DNA of 64,000 nucleotides from Phytohabitans rumicis (lineage in GTDB: Bacteria; Actinomycetota; Actinomycetes; Mycobacteriales; Micromonosporaceae). A model generated the notes under the pieces. That model worked only from the letters and a program-made list of their open reading frames with translations, searched no databases and was not told the DNA's origin. The stretch spans positions 186,001-250,000 of the forward strand of contig NZ_BLPG01000002.1 of assembly GCF_011764445.1 (NCBI RefSeq). The letters run 5' to 3'. This document shows positions 48,518 to 58,733 of this stretch, in pieces; position 1 is the stretch's first letter; every line of letters starts with the position of its first letter. A program made the translations under genes and the position numbers.

Positions 48518-50047
48518 TCAGTCGTCGGCGGGTCGGGCGGGCAGTAGAGCGCCGACAGCGATCGTGATGGCCACCGTGACGGCTACTGCCGACGGGATCG
48601 TGCTGTTGCCGAATTCTCGGTACATCAGCACGGCAGCGGCAACCGCGGGCACCGCGGTCAGAACCGTGAGCACGACGTGTCCCCAGCCCGGTCGTGGGAT
48701 ACGGCGTGTGCGGATCCATGCCCAGCCGAGGGCCGTGACGATCTGCACGCCGAGCAGGGACACCACGCTCGCCGGGCCCTGGTCCACCAGGATCCGGGAG
48801 GCGAGCATGATGTCGCTCGGCAGCAACACGACCAGGGCTACTGCCGCGGTGGCGGTCGCCGGGCTCGTCCGGCGGGGTCCGGCCGGTTCGGGCGGTTGGC
48901 GTTCGGTGGTGGGTGACCGGGGCGCGGGACTCGGCGCTGCCGCCTGCTCCGGCGTGGTGGGCCCGGGGTGGTCGAGGTGGAGACTGCCGGTGGCTACGGC
49001 CAGTTCCGGTTGTTCGATCACGGTTGGGGCCAGCCCGAGGGTACGGTGCAGCAGGCTGGCCACGAGCGGGACGCGGCTGGAACCGCCAACGAGGAACAGC
49101 CCCGCCAACGCCTCGCGGGGCACGCCGGCCTGGCGCAGGGTCGTCAGCGTCACCTCGACACTGTGCTGCAGCAGTGGGCGGGCAGCCCGTTCGAGCTCGT
49201 CGCGGGTCAGCCGCACGGTCGCGTCGGCCAAGGGGACGTACAGGTCGGCAGCGGCATGGCGGGACAGTTGCTCCTTGACCGCGCGTGCACCGTCCCACAA
49301 GGTTCTGCGGGCCCGCTGGTCATCGGTGGTCCGTGGCCAGTCCAACCGCCCCCACGCGTCGGCGGCCGCGTCCCTGGTCAGGAGCCGGGCGTGGTCGACC
49401 ACGAGCGCGTCGAGATCGATCCCGCCGAGGTCGGCAAGACCGGCCGCGGCGAGCGTGTCGAACCCGCTTCCGTCGCGGCTGACCACACTGGCGTCGAAGG
49501 TGCCGGCGCCCAGGTCGTAGACCGCCACCGCACGACCCGCCCGCAGTTCATGACCGAGCACGGTGGTGAAATAGGCGGCGGCCGCCACCGGCTCGGGCAC
49601 CAAACGCACATCGCCCAGGCCGGCCTGCCGTGCCGCATCGCTCAGCACATCCGTGCGGACGCCGCCCCACGTGGCCGGATGCGTCAACACCACCGTCGCC
49701 GGGATCGCACCGGCGACCCGGCACGCCTCCCGCCCCACCCGGGCCAGCACCGCCGCGACCGCATCGACCACCGCGATCTCCCGATCGCCCAGCCACACAG
49801 TGCCCTCGTCGATGCGCCGTTTCGGGTGCGGCTCAAACCCGCCCGGGTGCGCCAGCCCTGCCCGATAGGCGTCCGCACCGGTCAGCAACTCGAGGTCCGG
49901 GCCGGCGAACACCCCGGAACCCAGCAACGGCGATGAGTCGAACAGCAGCGGCGTCACCACCCCGCCCCCGTGCCGCAACACCGCCACGGTGCTCGTGGTG
50001 CCGAAGTCAACCCCAAGCCAGACACCCACGCGGTCTGAGATCGGCAC
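48518..50047 (-). CDS. Hsp70-like ATPase with C-terminal membrane domain
   Basis: 509 residues. The actin/Hsp70 fold has phosphate-1 VWLGVDFGTTSTVAVL, the phosphate-2 region AVYDLGAGTFDASVV and the adenosine motif GLFLVGGSSRVPLVASLL. The DnaK substrate-binding domain is absent; instead a Pro-rich linker leads to about four TM helices (ATATAAVALVVLL, VVSLLGVQIVTALGWAW, HVVLTVLTAVPAVAAAVLM, AVAVTVAITIAVGALL). GTG 50045-50047 is preferred because the fold begins soon after. Function unknown; a membrane-anchored chaperone-like or sensor role is possible. Confidence 0.82.
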   Translation of the reverse strand: MPISDRVGVWLGVDFGTTSTVAVLRHGGGVVTPLLFDSSPLLGSGVFAGPDLELLTGADAYRAGLAHPGGFEPHPKRRIDEGTVWLGDREIAVVDAVAAVLARVGREACRVAGAIPATVVLTHPATWGGVRTDVLSDAARQAGLGDVRLVPEPVAAAAYFTTVLGHELRAGRAVAVYDLGAGTFDASVVSRDGSGFDTLAAAGLADLGGIDLDALVVDHARLLTRDAAADAWGRLDWPRTTDDQRARRTLWDGARAVKEQLSRHAAADLYVPLADATVRLTRDELERAARPLLQHSVEVTLTTLRQAGVPREALAGLFLVGGSSRVPLVASLLHRTLGLAPTVIEQPELAVATGSLHLDHPGPTTPEQAAAPSPAPRSPTTERQPPEPAGPRRTSPATATAAVALVVLLPSDIMLASRILVDQGPASVVSLLGVQIVTALGWAWIRTRRIPRPGWGHVVLTVLTAVPAVAAAVLMYREFGNSTIPSAVAVTVAITIAVGALLPARPADD

Positions 50048-50234
50048 GGTGCGACCGTAGCAGGGAGAGCGTTCGGAGTTGGGGTGGCGTACCACCGGGC
50101 GGGCTTGTCTCACGGACCCGGCAGCGCGGGTCGGGGATCTCGGCTCGCTCCGCGAGCCGCCGACCTGCGCGGTGCCCGCGGGAGCATGCGGCCCGCAGGT
50201 GACGCGGGCCGGGGTAAATCTGCCTGAGAATCCG

Positions 50235-51104
50235 TCACGTCGGTTCGACGGGCAGCCACAGTTCGCAGGTCGCGGTGCTGAAGTCGTCCGCGCGCTCCAG
50301 GACCGCAACGATGGAGGGGCCTGGCCGCAGACGCCACGGGTTGGCGGGGAACCACTCGGTCGCGGTCGCGGCCCAGGTCTGCTGCAGAGCCTGCGGGTAG
50401 GGCCCGGCGGTGCGGAAGACCGCCCACGTGCTGGCCGGTACCTCGATGGCGTGGAGGTCGTCGGGGGCCGGCGTGTCCCGGGAGACAGCGACCCCGTGCA
50501 GGTAGGTCAGTGCGCTGCCCTCGGTGGCGTCGGGGTCGAGGTCGTCGCTGACTTGCAGCAGGCCCGCCGGCTCGGTATCGCTGAGGGTCTTCAGCCGGAC
50601 ATGCTCCTCCTGCGGCAGTGCGGTGATGAGGCGCTGGATGTGCGGGTTGATGCCTTGGTGGATCAGCGGAACCCGGGCTGCGTGTCCGACGAGCCGGAAT
50701 GCGGGGCGGTCGACGATGCGGGTGTCCATGGGGATGCTCCCTTCGACGGTCAGGCGGAACCTGATGTGCGGTTGTGTGCGAAGAGGGCCTCCGTCGCGGC
50801 GTACGTCGCCAGGGCTGGCGCCGTGGACCGCCCGGAACGCACGTCCGAACGCCTCGGTTGAGCCGTATCCGTGCCGGACGGCGATGCTCAGCAGATCGTC
50901 CTGACCCCGCACGACGGCGGCGGCGGCGACGGTCATGCGGCGTCGGCGCACGTACTCCGACAGCGGCATGCCGGCCAGCGACGAGAACATCCGGCGCAGG
51001 TGGTATTCGGTCGTGCCGAGCGCCCTGGCCAACGCGTCGACGTCGAGCTCCTCTGTGAGGTGCTCCTCGACGAGGTCGACAAGCCGGTTGAGTGCCGAGA
51101 TCAC
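50235..51104 (-). CDS. AraC/GyrI-type effector-binding regulator
   Basis: 289 residues. An N-terminal AraC HTH pair (LVEEHLTEELDVDALARALGTTEYHLRRMFSSLAGMPLSEYVRRRR and LSIAVRHGYGSTEAFGRAFRAVHGASPGDVRR) precedes a GyrI-like small-molecule-binding domain (FRLVGHAARVPLIHQG, VPASTWAVFRTAGPYPQALQQTW). The layout matches Rob/SoxS-like multidrug regulators. GTG start at 51102-51104 with AAGGAGGGCTC directly before it. Confidence 0.88.
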   Translation of the reverse strand: MISALNRLVDLVEEHLTEELDVDALARALGTTEYHLRRMFSSLAGMPLSEYVRRRRMTVAAAAVVRGQDDLLSIAVRHGYGSTEAFGRAFRAVHGASPGDVRRDGGPLRTQPHIRFRLTVEGSIPMDTRIVDRPAFRLVGHAARVPLIHQGINPHIQRLITALPQEEHVRLKTLSDTEPAGLLQVSDDLDPDATEGSALTYLHGVAVSRDTPAPDDLHAIEVPASTWAVFRTAGPYPQALQQTWAATATEWFPANPWRLRPGPSIVAVLERADDFSTATCELWLPVEPT

Positions 51105-51311
51105 GAGCCCTCCTTTCAACGTCAACCCTGGCCGAAGGCACCCCGCTCGCGCCCGACCGCTGTGGCCCGATCCGATCAGGTGGCAGCCATGATGCGTCCA
51201 CTTTGGACGCGGCGAGCGTATACCTTGGTCTGCCCCTGGTAGACCGTGGACCGACGGCCGCACCCACGCTGCTGCCCGAGACTGGGTTCGACTCACATCG
51301 AGGAGGACCTT

Positions 51312-52065
51312 ATGGGGATCAGCCGAGGGGATTTTCTGGGCATGGCCGCCGCGGTAGGCGGTGCGGTGCTGCTGCCCGCGTAAGGAGCCGAGGGCTGCAC
51401 GTGTGGCTCGAGCCGACCCTCGGTGACGTACCGCCGCGGGAGATCCTCGACCACCTCGCCGAGACCGGCCGCTGTGCCGAGCGGCTGCGCCGCCAGGGTG
51501 CCGGCGTCCACCTGAGCGTCGGGTGCGAGTTCGTCCTGTTCGTGCCCGGCATCGTGCCCGGTGACAACGTCCTGGAACGGATCGAGAACCTGCTGAGCGG
51601 CAACTTCGACCCCGAGCAGATGATCCTGCGCCTGCGCGCGCCGACTACATGCGGGCTCTGCGGCGGCACCAGCGGCCGGGAAAGCCACTGGCCATCATGG
51701 AGTTCGGCACCTGCACCTTCGAGGGAGCGCCGGAGCAAGGCGGCATGGGGTGGAACGCCGTCGACTACACCAAGCAGCCACCGGAGATCAGGGGCGACCT
51801 CGTGCGCAGCGAACGCACCCAGGCGAGCTACCTGAACACGGTGCTCGAGGTCTTCGAGTCCATGCGCCTCTACGCAGCGCTGGCATTCACCTTCGTCTCA
51901 CCGGACGCCGAGCATCGCCGCGAGCCGCGCTACGACCTGGACATGGCCAGCTACGCCCTCGTCAAACCCATCAAGCAACGCCCAGGCGACCCGACGTCCG
52001 ACTGGCACTGGGAGCCCAAGCAGGCATTCCACACCCTGGCCCGCGCATACCGCGCCGCCACATAG
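51312..52065 (+). pseudogene. Gutted secreted-protein gene (annotated abortive-infection-like in relatives)
   Basis: The intact start MGISRGDFLGMAAAVGGAVL follows AGGAGGA and hits a stop after 23 codons. The next frame carries GLHVWLEPTLGDVPPREILD and VGCEFVLFVPGIVPGDNVLERIENLL, and a third carries PLAIMEFGTCTFEGAPEQGGMGWNAVDY with DWHWEPKQAFHTLARAY. The three pieces look like the start, middle and end of one protein of the actinobacterial family sometimes labelled abortive infection protein, here with at least two internal deletions. The family name is uncertain; it may be a glycosidase-like fold. Confidence 0.6.
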
Positions 52066-52076
52066 GGCAGCGGCAT

Positions 52077-54316
52077 TCAACCGTGAACGCCCGCCCGGAC
52101 GGCCGGGATCCGTGCGGCCGCCGGCTGCGGGCCGCTGGTGCGCGGCGCGAACCAGCGCTCGTGCAGCCGGCGCAGCGGCGCCGGCGCCCACCAGTTCCAC
52201 TCGCCGAGCAGGTTCATCAACGCCGGCAGAAGCAGGCCGCGGACGACCGTGACGTCGAGCAGCAGCGCGACCGCCATCGCGAAACCGATCTCCTTGACCG
52301 CGATCAGGTCGCCGAGCAGGAAGCCGAGGAACACCACGCCGATGCACAGCGCGGCGGCGGTGACCACCGGCCCGGACTTCTCGATGCCGGCGCGGACGGC
52401 GTGGTCGCTGGCCAGCGTGCGGCGTTGGGTGCGGCGGCGGGTGAGGTCACGCCCGTCCCACTCCTCCTTGATCCGGGCGAGCAGGAACACCTCGTAGTCC
52501 ATCGAGAGCCCGAACACGAACACGAACAGCAGGACGGGTGTGGTGACGTCGATCGCGCCCCACGAGTCGAAGCCGAACAACGCGTCGCCGATGCCCCACT
52601 GGAACACGACGACCAGCAGGCCGAGCGTGGCGAGCAGGGTGAGCGCGTTCATCAGCAGCGCCTTGACCGGCATCACCAGCGAGCCGGTCAGCACGAACAG
52701 CAGCACCGCCGTGGACAGCAGGATGACCAGCAGCGCGATGGGGAACCGGTTGGCCACCGAGTCGCGGTAGTCGACCAGTTCCGCGGCGGCGCCGCCGACG
52801 AGCACCGGGAACGGCGGGTCCATCGCCCGGATCGCGCGTACGACGTCGCGGGAGGTCTGGCCGGCGGTCTCGCCCTCCGGCGTGACGTCGATGACGGCCG
52901 CCGGGGCGGCGATGTCGGGGCGCGGCTGCATCCGCAGCACGCCGTCCAGCGTGTTGAGCGCGTTCATGAAGTCGCGGACCGGGGCACCGGCCGGGTCGGC
53001 GTCGACCACCACGACGATCGGGTCGGCCTGGCCGCCGCTGAAGTCGCGCTGCACCGCCTCCTGCAGCTCGCGGGCCTCGGCCGAGGCGGGCAGCGCGCGG
53101 GCGTCGGAGTTCTCGAGGTTGACCGCGAACACGAACGGCAGCGACAGCGCGAGAAGGCCGGCCGCGACGGCGAGCGCGACCGGCGCCGGCCGGCCCTGCG
53201 CGAATGCGGCGAGCCGCGCGAGCAGGGCCGGGCCGGGTTCGGCGCGGCGGCGCAGCGCGGCCGCGACCGCGCGGCGGAACGCGAGCACCCGGGTGGAATC
53301 GCGGGCCCCGGGGATGCGGCGGTGCGCCACGGCGATGAGCGCGGGTACGGCGGTCAGGCCGGCCAGGGTGGCCAGCAGCACCGCGACCGCGCCGCCCAGC
53401 GCCATCGCGCCCAGCAGCGGTTCGGCGAACGCGTACAGACCGGCCATCGCCGTGGCGACGGCGAGCCCGGAGATCAGCACGGTGCGGCCGGCGGTCGCGG
53501 TGGTGCGGGCGACCAGGTCCGCGACCGGGGCGTCGGGGTCGGCGTCGCGCTCCTCGCGGAACCGGGCGATGACCAGCAGCGCGTAGTCGACGGCGAGCCC
53601 GATACCGAGCAGGGTGACCACGTTGACGGTGAACTCGCTGACCCCGGTGAGCGCGGTCAGTCCGAACAGGCCGAGCAGCGTCACCGACACGGTGGCCAGC
53701 GCCGCGGCGAGCGGGATCGCGCCGGCCACGAAACCGCCGAGAATCAGCACCAGCACGACCAGCAGGACGACGATCGCGACCGACTCGCCGAGGGCCGCGT
53801 CCGCGATGGCCTGGTCGGCGAACGCGCGCTCCGCGAGCTTCTCGCCGCCGACCAGCACGTCGGGCGCGTCGATGCGGTGCAGTGCGCCGGCGCCCGCGTC
53901 CTCCACTCGCTCCCGCCGGTCGTCCGGCATGCCTCGCTCCAGCTCGACGCGGATCAGCGAACTGCGGTTGTCGGCGCCGATCCGCCCGCCCGCGGCGCCG
54001 TACAGGTCCTCGACCTCGGTGACGCCGTCCATCTCGCGGATTTCGCCGGTGACCGCCGTGATGTCGTCGACCAGCGCCCGGTCGTACATGTCGCGCCCAC
54101 CGACGACGGCGATGACCAGCGGACCCTCGGGCTGCAACTGGTCGACCCGCCGGTCGGCGAGCTGCGACCCGGCGTCCGGCCGCAGGCTGCCGGTGGTGGT
54201 GAGCCGGTCGAAGACCTGGCCCCCAGGACCAGCCCGGCGGTGAGCAGGACGAGCCAGGCGCCGAGCACCGGCCACCGCCAGCGGGCACACGAACGGCCGA
54301 GTGCAGCGCAGATCAC
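52077..54316 (-). CDS. MMPL/RND-type exporter, frameshifted as read
   Basis: About 746 residues after joining two frames. Two sets of membrane helices flank two extracytoplasmic loops; the MMPL hallmarks FTVNVVTLLGIGLAVDYALLVIARFREE and VFVFGLSMDYEVFLLARIKEEW are both present. The N-terminal helix (ALGRSCARWRWPVLGAWLVLLTAGLVLG) is in another frame; one base is missing from the C-run 54220-54224. The GTG at 54314-54316 is a likely start. It exports lipids, drugs or siderophores in relatives; substrate here unknown. Confidence 0.83.
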
Positions 54317-54513
54317 CGGGGCATGCAAACACTTTCGCGTTTGCGGCGCCACCCCGCGTCCGGGCAGCTGGAGCCGCCAATCGACGTGCACCGTCCGGAC
54401 CGACGGTCAGGTTTGACCGATCGGCGGGCGGTCGAGTCGGCCAGCTGACACCGAAGGGATTTCACATCCCGCTACGATGCGCCGATCTTGGGGTTCCGCG
54501 AGTGGGGAGGGGA

Positions 54514-57500
54514 ATGCCCGTGATTCGGCGTGCGCTCGGTGGGTTCGTCGCGTTGGCGACCGTGTTCGCGGCTTCATCGTTCGTCGGTCCGCGGCCCGCG
54601 TCCGCGGTCGCGCTGCCGAGCGGTTTCCAGGAGCAGATCGTCTTCAGCGGCCTCAGCTCGCCGGTCGACCTGGAGTTCGCGCCGGACGGGCGCGTCTTCG
54701 TCGCCGAGAAGGGCGGCCGGATCAAGGTCTTCGACGACCTCGCCGACACGACCCCGACGGTGTTCGCCGACCTGTCGGGCAACGTGCACAACCAGTGGGA
54801 CCGGGGCCTGCTCGGGATGGCGCTGGCGCCCAACTTCCCGGCCAGCCCGTACGTCTACGTGCTGTACACCTACGACGCGCCGCCCGGCCAGACCGCCCCG
54901 GTCTGGAACGACGTGTGCGCCAACGCGAACGACGGGCGCTGCGTGGTCACCGGCCAGCTCTCCCGCCTCCAGGCCAACGGCAACACGATGACCGGCAGCG
55001 AGCAGGTGCTGCTGCACGACTGGTGCCAGCAGTTCCCGAGCCACTCCATCGGTGACATCGCCTTCGGCGCCGACGGGATGCTCTACGTCGCCGCCGGTGA
55101 CGGCGCGAGCTTCAGCGCGGTCGACTACGGCCAGCTGCCCTCCGGGGCGCCGACCAACCCGTGCGCCGACCCGGCCAACGAGGGCGGGGCGCTGCGATCG
55201 CAGGACATCCGCACCGCGGGCGACGAGACCCAGCTGGACGGCACGCTGCTGCGGCTCGACCCCGCCACCGGCGCGGCCGCGGCCGGCAACCCGAACATCG
55301 GCTCGGCCGACCCGGACACCCGCCGGATCGTCGCCAACGGCCTGCGCAACCCCTTCCGGATCACCATGCGGCCGGGCACCAACGAGGCATGGATCTCCGA
55401 CACCGGGTGGAACACCTGGGAAGAGGTCAACCGGGTGGTCAACCCCACCGCGGGCGTGACCAACTTCGGCTGGCCGTGCTGGGAGGGCAGCGCCCGGCAG
55501 TCCGGATACGACAGCGCCGACCTGCCGATCTGCGAGACCCTCTACGCCGCGCCGGCGGGCACGCACACCCTGCCGTTCGTCGCCTGGAACCACGCCAGCA
55601 GGCTCGTCGCGGGCGAGGCATGCCCGACCGGTAGCTCGTCGTCGACCGGCGTGGCGTTCTACCCGACAGCCGGCGGTCCCTACCCGGTCGCGTACCGCGG
55701 CGCGGTCTTCTTCGCCGACTACTCGCGCCGGTGTATCTGGGCGTCGCTGCCGTCCACGCCGGGCGGCCTGCCCGACCCGGCCAACCTGCAGACGTTCGTG
55801 TCCGACGCCGCCAGCCCGGTCGACCTGGAGGTGGGCCCCGGCGGCGAGCTCTACTACGTCGACCTGGGCGGCACCGTTCGCCGGGTGCGCTACTTCCCGG
55901 GCAACCAGCCGCCGAACGCGGTCCTCGAGGCGTCGTCGACGCAGGGCCCGGCGCCGCTGACCGTGACGTTCAACGGCACCGGCTCCACCGACCCCGATCC
56001 GGCCGACGAGGGTCGCCTGCGGTACGCCTGGGACTTCACCAACGACGGGGTGACCGACTCCACCTCGCCGACGGCGACGTTCACCTACAACACGGCGGGC
56101 TCGTACACCGCGCGGCTGACGGTGACCGACACGTTGAACGCGACCGGTACCAGCACGATCACCATCACGCCCGGCAACGAGGCGCCGACGGCCGTGATCG
56201 ACACGCCGGCCGCGAGCACGACCTGGCAGGTCGGCGACACGATCGCCTTCTCCGGCCACGCCACCGATCCGCAGCAGGGCACCCTTCCCGCGTCCCGCCT
56301 CGACTGGGACCTGGTCATGCACCACTGCTCCGCGCCGGACAACTGCCACGAGCACGACATCCGCAGCTGGACCGGCGTGGCGTCCGGGTCGTTCGAGGCG
56401 CCCGACCACGAGTACCCGTCCTATCTGGAGCTCAAGCTCGTGGCCACCGACCAGGACGGCCTGACGCACGCCGCAACGCGCCGGCTCGACCCGAAGACGG
56501 TCAACCTGACCTTCGCCACCGTGCCGTCCGGACTCCAGCTCACCGTCGGCTCATCGTCGGGCACCACGCCGTTCTCCCGTACGGTGATCCAGGGCTCGAC
56601 CAACTCGGTGTCCGCGCCGTCGCCGCAGGGCTCCTCGACGTTCGCGTCGTGGTCCGACGGCGGGGCGCAGACCCACGTCATCACCGCGCCCACGGCGGCG
56701 ACGACGTACACCGCGACCTACGCGGCCGCCCCGCAGCCGATCGGCTACCCCCAGGTCGGCGCGTCGCTGGACACCGGCGACATGAACCACATGAACGGCT
56801 CGCGGTTCGTCACCGGGCCTGACCCGACGACGGTCATGTCCATGTCGGTGTACATGAAGGCCGTGCAGCCGGCGCCGAACAACCAGTACCAACTCGCCAT
56901 CTACGCCGACTCGAACGGCTCGCCCGGTGCGCGGGTGGCCACCAGCACGTCGGGCACGCTGGCAGCCAACTCGTGGAACACCCGGCCGATCACCGCCGCG
57001 CTGGCCGCCAACACACCGTACTGGCTCATGTACAACACCAACGGCGACAACAACATGAGCTTCGACGCCGGAACGACCAACCAGGGCGCGTGGAGCGCGT
57101 CCACGCCGTTCGGCACCTGGCCGGCGACGTTCGGCACGTCCAGCCGGTGGAACGCGAAGTTCTCCATCTACGCGACCACCGGCGCGGACACCGCCGCCCC
57201 GACGGTGACCTCCACGACCCCGGCCGGCGGCGCCACCGGGGTGGCACTGAACGCGCCGATCACCGTGCGGTTCAGCGAGGGCATGGCGGCGGGCACCATC
57301 ACGCCGGCGAACCTGGAACTACGCGGTCCGGGCGGCACGCTGGTCAACCGGACCGTCACCTATGACGTGGCCAACCAGGCGGCGACGATCACGCCGTCCG
57401 CGGCGCTGGCCGCCTCGACCCCGTACACGGTGACCGTCCGGACGGGCGTGACCGACGCCGCGGGCAACGCGCTCGCGGCCAACCACCAGTTCTCGTTCAC

Positions 57501-57966
57501 CACGACCGACCCGAGCGCCCCGCGATTCGGGTACGACCAGGTGGGCGGCTCGCTGGACTCCGGCGACATGAACTACATGAACGGCTCGCGGTTCGTCAAC
57601 GGCTCCACCGCGCTCACCGTGAGCCAGATCTCCGTCTACCTCAAAACGGTGCAGGCCGCGCCGGCCAACCAGTACCAGGTGGCGATCTACACCGACGTGA
57701 ACGGCTCGCCGGGCACGCTGGTGGCGTCGAGCACGTCCGGCACACTGGCAGCCAACTCCTGGAACAGCCGGCCGGTCACCGCGACACTGGCGCCGAACAC
57801 GCCGTACTGGCTCATGTACAACACCAACGGTGACAACAACATGAGCTACGACGCCGGCAGCGCCAACCAGGGCGCCTGGAGCCAGCCACGCCCGTTCGGC
57901 TCCTGGCCATCCTCGTTCGGTACGTCCACCCGCTGGACCGGGAAGTACTCGATCTACGCCTCGTAG
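54514..57966 (+). CDS. Secreted sorbosone dehydrogenase-like protein with PKD, Big_5 and twin DUF4082-like modules
   Basis: 1150 residues. A signal peptide ends near residue 33 (ASA). A six-bladed PQQ-type sugar dehydrogenase-like propeller occupies about 34-465 (VDLEFAPDGRVFVAEKGGRIKVF, GLRNPFRITMRPGTNEAWISDTGWNTWEEVN). It is followed by a PKD domain (VTFNGTGSTDPDP, YAWDFTNDGV), another beta domain, a DUF4082-like module, a Big_5 domain (TITPANLELRGPGG), and a second DUF4082-like module. The two modules are near identical over about 140 residues. ATG follows GGGAGGGG. Sugar oxidation in the cell wall or medium is likely. Confidence 0.82.
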   Translation: MPVIRRALGGFVALATVFAASSFVGPRPASAVALPSGFQEQIVFSGLSSPVDLEFAPDGRVFVAEKGGRIKVFDDLADTTPTVFADLSGNVHNQWDRGLLGMALAPNFPASPYVYVLYTYDAPPGQTAPVWNDVCANANDGRCVVTGQLSRLQANGNTMTGSEQVLLHDWCQQFPSHSIGDIAFGADGMLYVAAGDGASFSAVDYGQLPSGAPTNPCADPANEGGALRSQDIRTAGDETQLDGTLLRLDPATGAAAAGNPNIGSADPDTRRIVANGLRNPFRITMRPGTNEAWISDTGWNTWEEVNRVVNPTAGVTNFGWPCWEGSARQSGYDSADLPICETLYAAPAGTHTLPFVAWNHASRLVAGEACPTGSSSSTGVAFYPTAGGPYPVAYRGAVFFADYSRRCIWASLPSTPGGLPDPANLQTFVSDAASPVDLEVGPGGELYYVDLGGTVRRVRYFPGNQPPNAVLEASSTQGPAPLTVTFNGTGSTDPDPADEGRLRYAWDFTNDGVTDSTSPTATFTYNTAGSYTARLTVTDTLNATGTSTITITPGNEAPTAVIDTPAASTTWQVGDTIAFSGHATDPQQGTLPASRLDWDLVMHHCSAPDNCHEHDIRSWTGVASGSFEAPDHEYPSYLELKLVATDQDGLTHAATRRLDPKTVNLTFATVPSGLQLTVGSSSGTTPFSRTVIQGSTNSVSAPSPQGSSTFASWSDGGAQTHVITAPTAATTYTATYAAAPQPIGYPQVGASLDTGDMNHMNGSRFVTGPDPTTVMSMSVYMKAVQPAPNNQYQLAIYADSNGSPGARVATSTSGTLAANSWNTRPITAALAANTPYWLMYNTNGDNNMSFDAGTTNQGAWSASTPFGTWPATFGTSSRWNAKFSIYATTGADTAAPTVTSTTPAGGATGVALNAPITVRFSEGMAAGTITPANLELRGPGGTLVNRTVTYDVANQAATITPSAALAASTPYTVTVRTGVTDAAGNALAANHQFSFTTTDPSAPRFGYDQVGGSLDSGDMNYMNGSRFVNGSTALTVSQISVYLKTVQAAPANQYQVAIYTDVNGSPGTLVASSTSGTLAANSWNSRPVTATLAPNTPYWLMYNTNGDNNMSYDAGSANQGAWSQPRPFGSWPSSFGTSTRWTGKYSIYAS

Positions 57967-57996
57967 CGGCGGGAGGAACACCATTATTGTTCTGGC

Positions 57997-58479
57997 ATGG
58001 TGATCAAATCGTCAGTTGCCGTCGCTGCCGCCTTCGTCGCGGACGGGCCTGCCGATGGCGTCGACCTCAGCCTGTTCGGACAGTTCGCCGGGTCATGGGT
58101 GCTGGACTGTACTGAGTACGACCTCGACGGGTCCTCGACTGTTCGCCGCGGCGAGTGGCACTTCGGTTATGCGTTGGGCGGGCGGGCAACCACCGACGTC
58201 TGGATCCTGCCAGGCGTCGAACACGGCGTCAGCGTGCGATTTCCCGATCCTGCGGCCGGTGCGGGGGTCTGGCGCTCGACGTGGGTGGGACCGGGACGGC
58301 GCCGGACGCACACCTTCCTGGCATCTCTGATCGAAGAGCAGATCGTGCTCGACGGCGGCGATCTGCGCTGGACCTTCTCCGACATCGAGGCCGACGAATT
58401 CCGCTGGCGGAACGAGGCGCAGCAGCCCGATGGCACGTGGCGGCTTCAGCAGACGTTCCGGGTTTGGCGGCTGGCCTGA
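57997..58479 (+). CDS. Hypothetical lipocalin-like (DUF1579-type) protein
   Basis: 160 residues. LFGQFAGSWVLDCTEYDLDG, GEWHFGYALGGRATTDVWILPG and WRSTWVGPGRRRTHTFLA have the alternating aromatic beta pattern of small lipocalin-like proteins. No catalytic residue can be named. The ATG at 57997 has no close ribosome site; GGGAGGAAC is 25 bases upstream. Confidence 0.6.
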   Translation: MVIKSSVAVAAAFVADGPADGVDLSLFGQFAGSWVLDCTEYDLDGSSTVRRGEWHFGYALGGRATTDVWILPGVEHGVSVRFPDPAAGAGVWRSTWVGPGRRRTHTFLASLIEEQIVLDGGDLRWTFSDIEADEFRWRNEAQQPDGTWRLQQTFRVWRLA

Positions 58480-58493
58480 CGGACTCCGGCGGG

Positions 58494-58733
58494 TTGGACA
58501 TCGACGCGGCGGTCTACGCCTACTTCGCGGGCGTGCTCGCCGAACGGGACGGACCGCTGTGGGAACGCCTGGCCACGTTGTCGGACCCGGTCAGCCGGAA
58601 GGCCCGGCTACAGCTGTGGGCGACCGACCGCAGCAGCGCCCGGACCTCACGAACGGCAAGCATCTCGCGATACGGTCATACGCCGGGGTACAAATCTGGG
58701 ACCTGTCCACAATCCGGTCCGGTCGGTGAGTAG
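58494..58733 (+). CDS. Possible small gene or gene remnant
   Basis: From TTG 58494 the frame reads DIDAAVYAYFAGVLAERDGP followed by LWERLATLSDPVSRKARLQL, helical and coding-like for the first 50 residues, then loses that character. No clear ribosome site. It may be the N-terminal remnant of a gene or a short real gene; it ends opposite the SMI1/KNR4 gene. Confidence 0.3.
   Translation: MDIDAAVYAYFAGVLAERDGPLWERLATLSDPVSRKARLQLWATDRSSARTSRTASISRYGHTPGYKSGTCPQSGPVGE

Noticed and set aside
52077-54416. Long open frame on the plus strand opposite the MMPL gene
   Set aside because: It is rich in Gln, Asp, Arg and His in an antisense pattern, has no recognisable motif, and mirrors the codon bias of the real gene.
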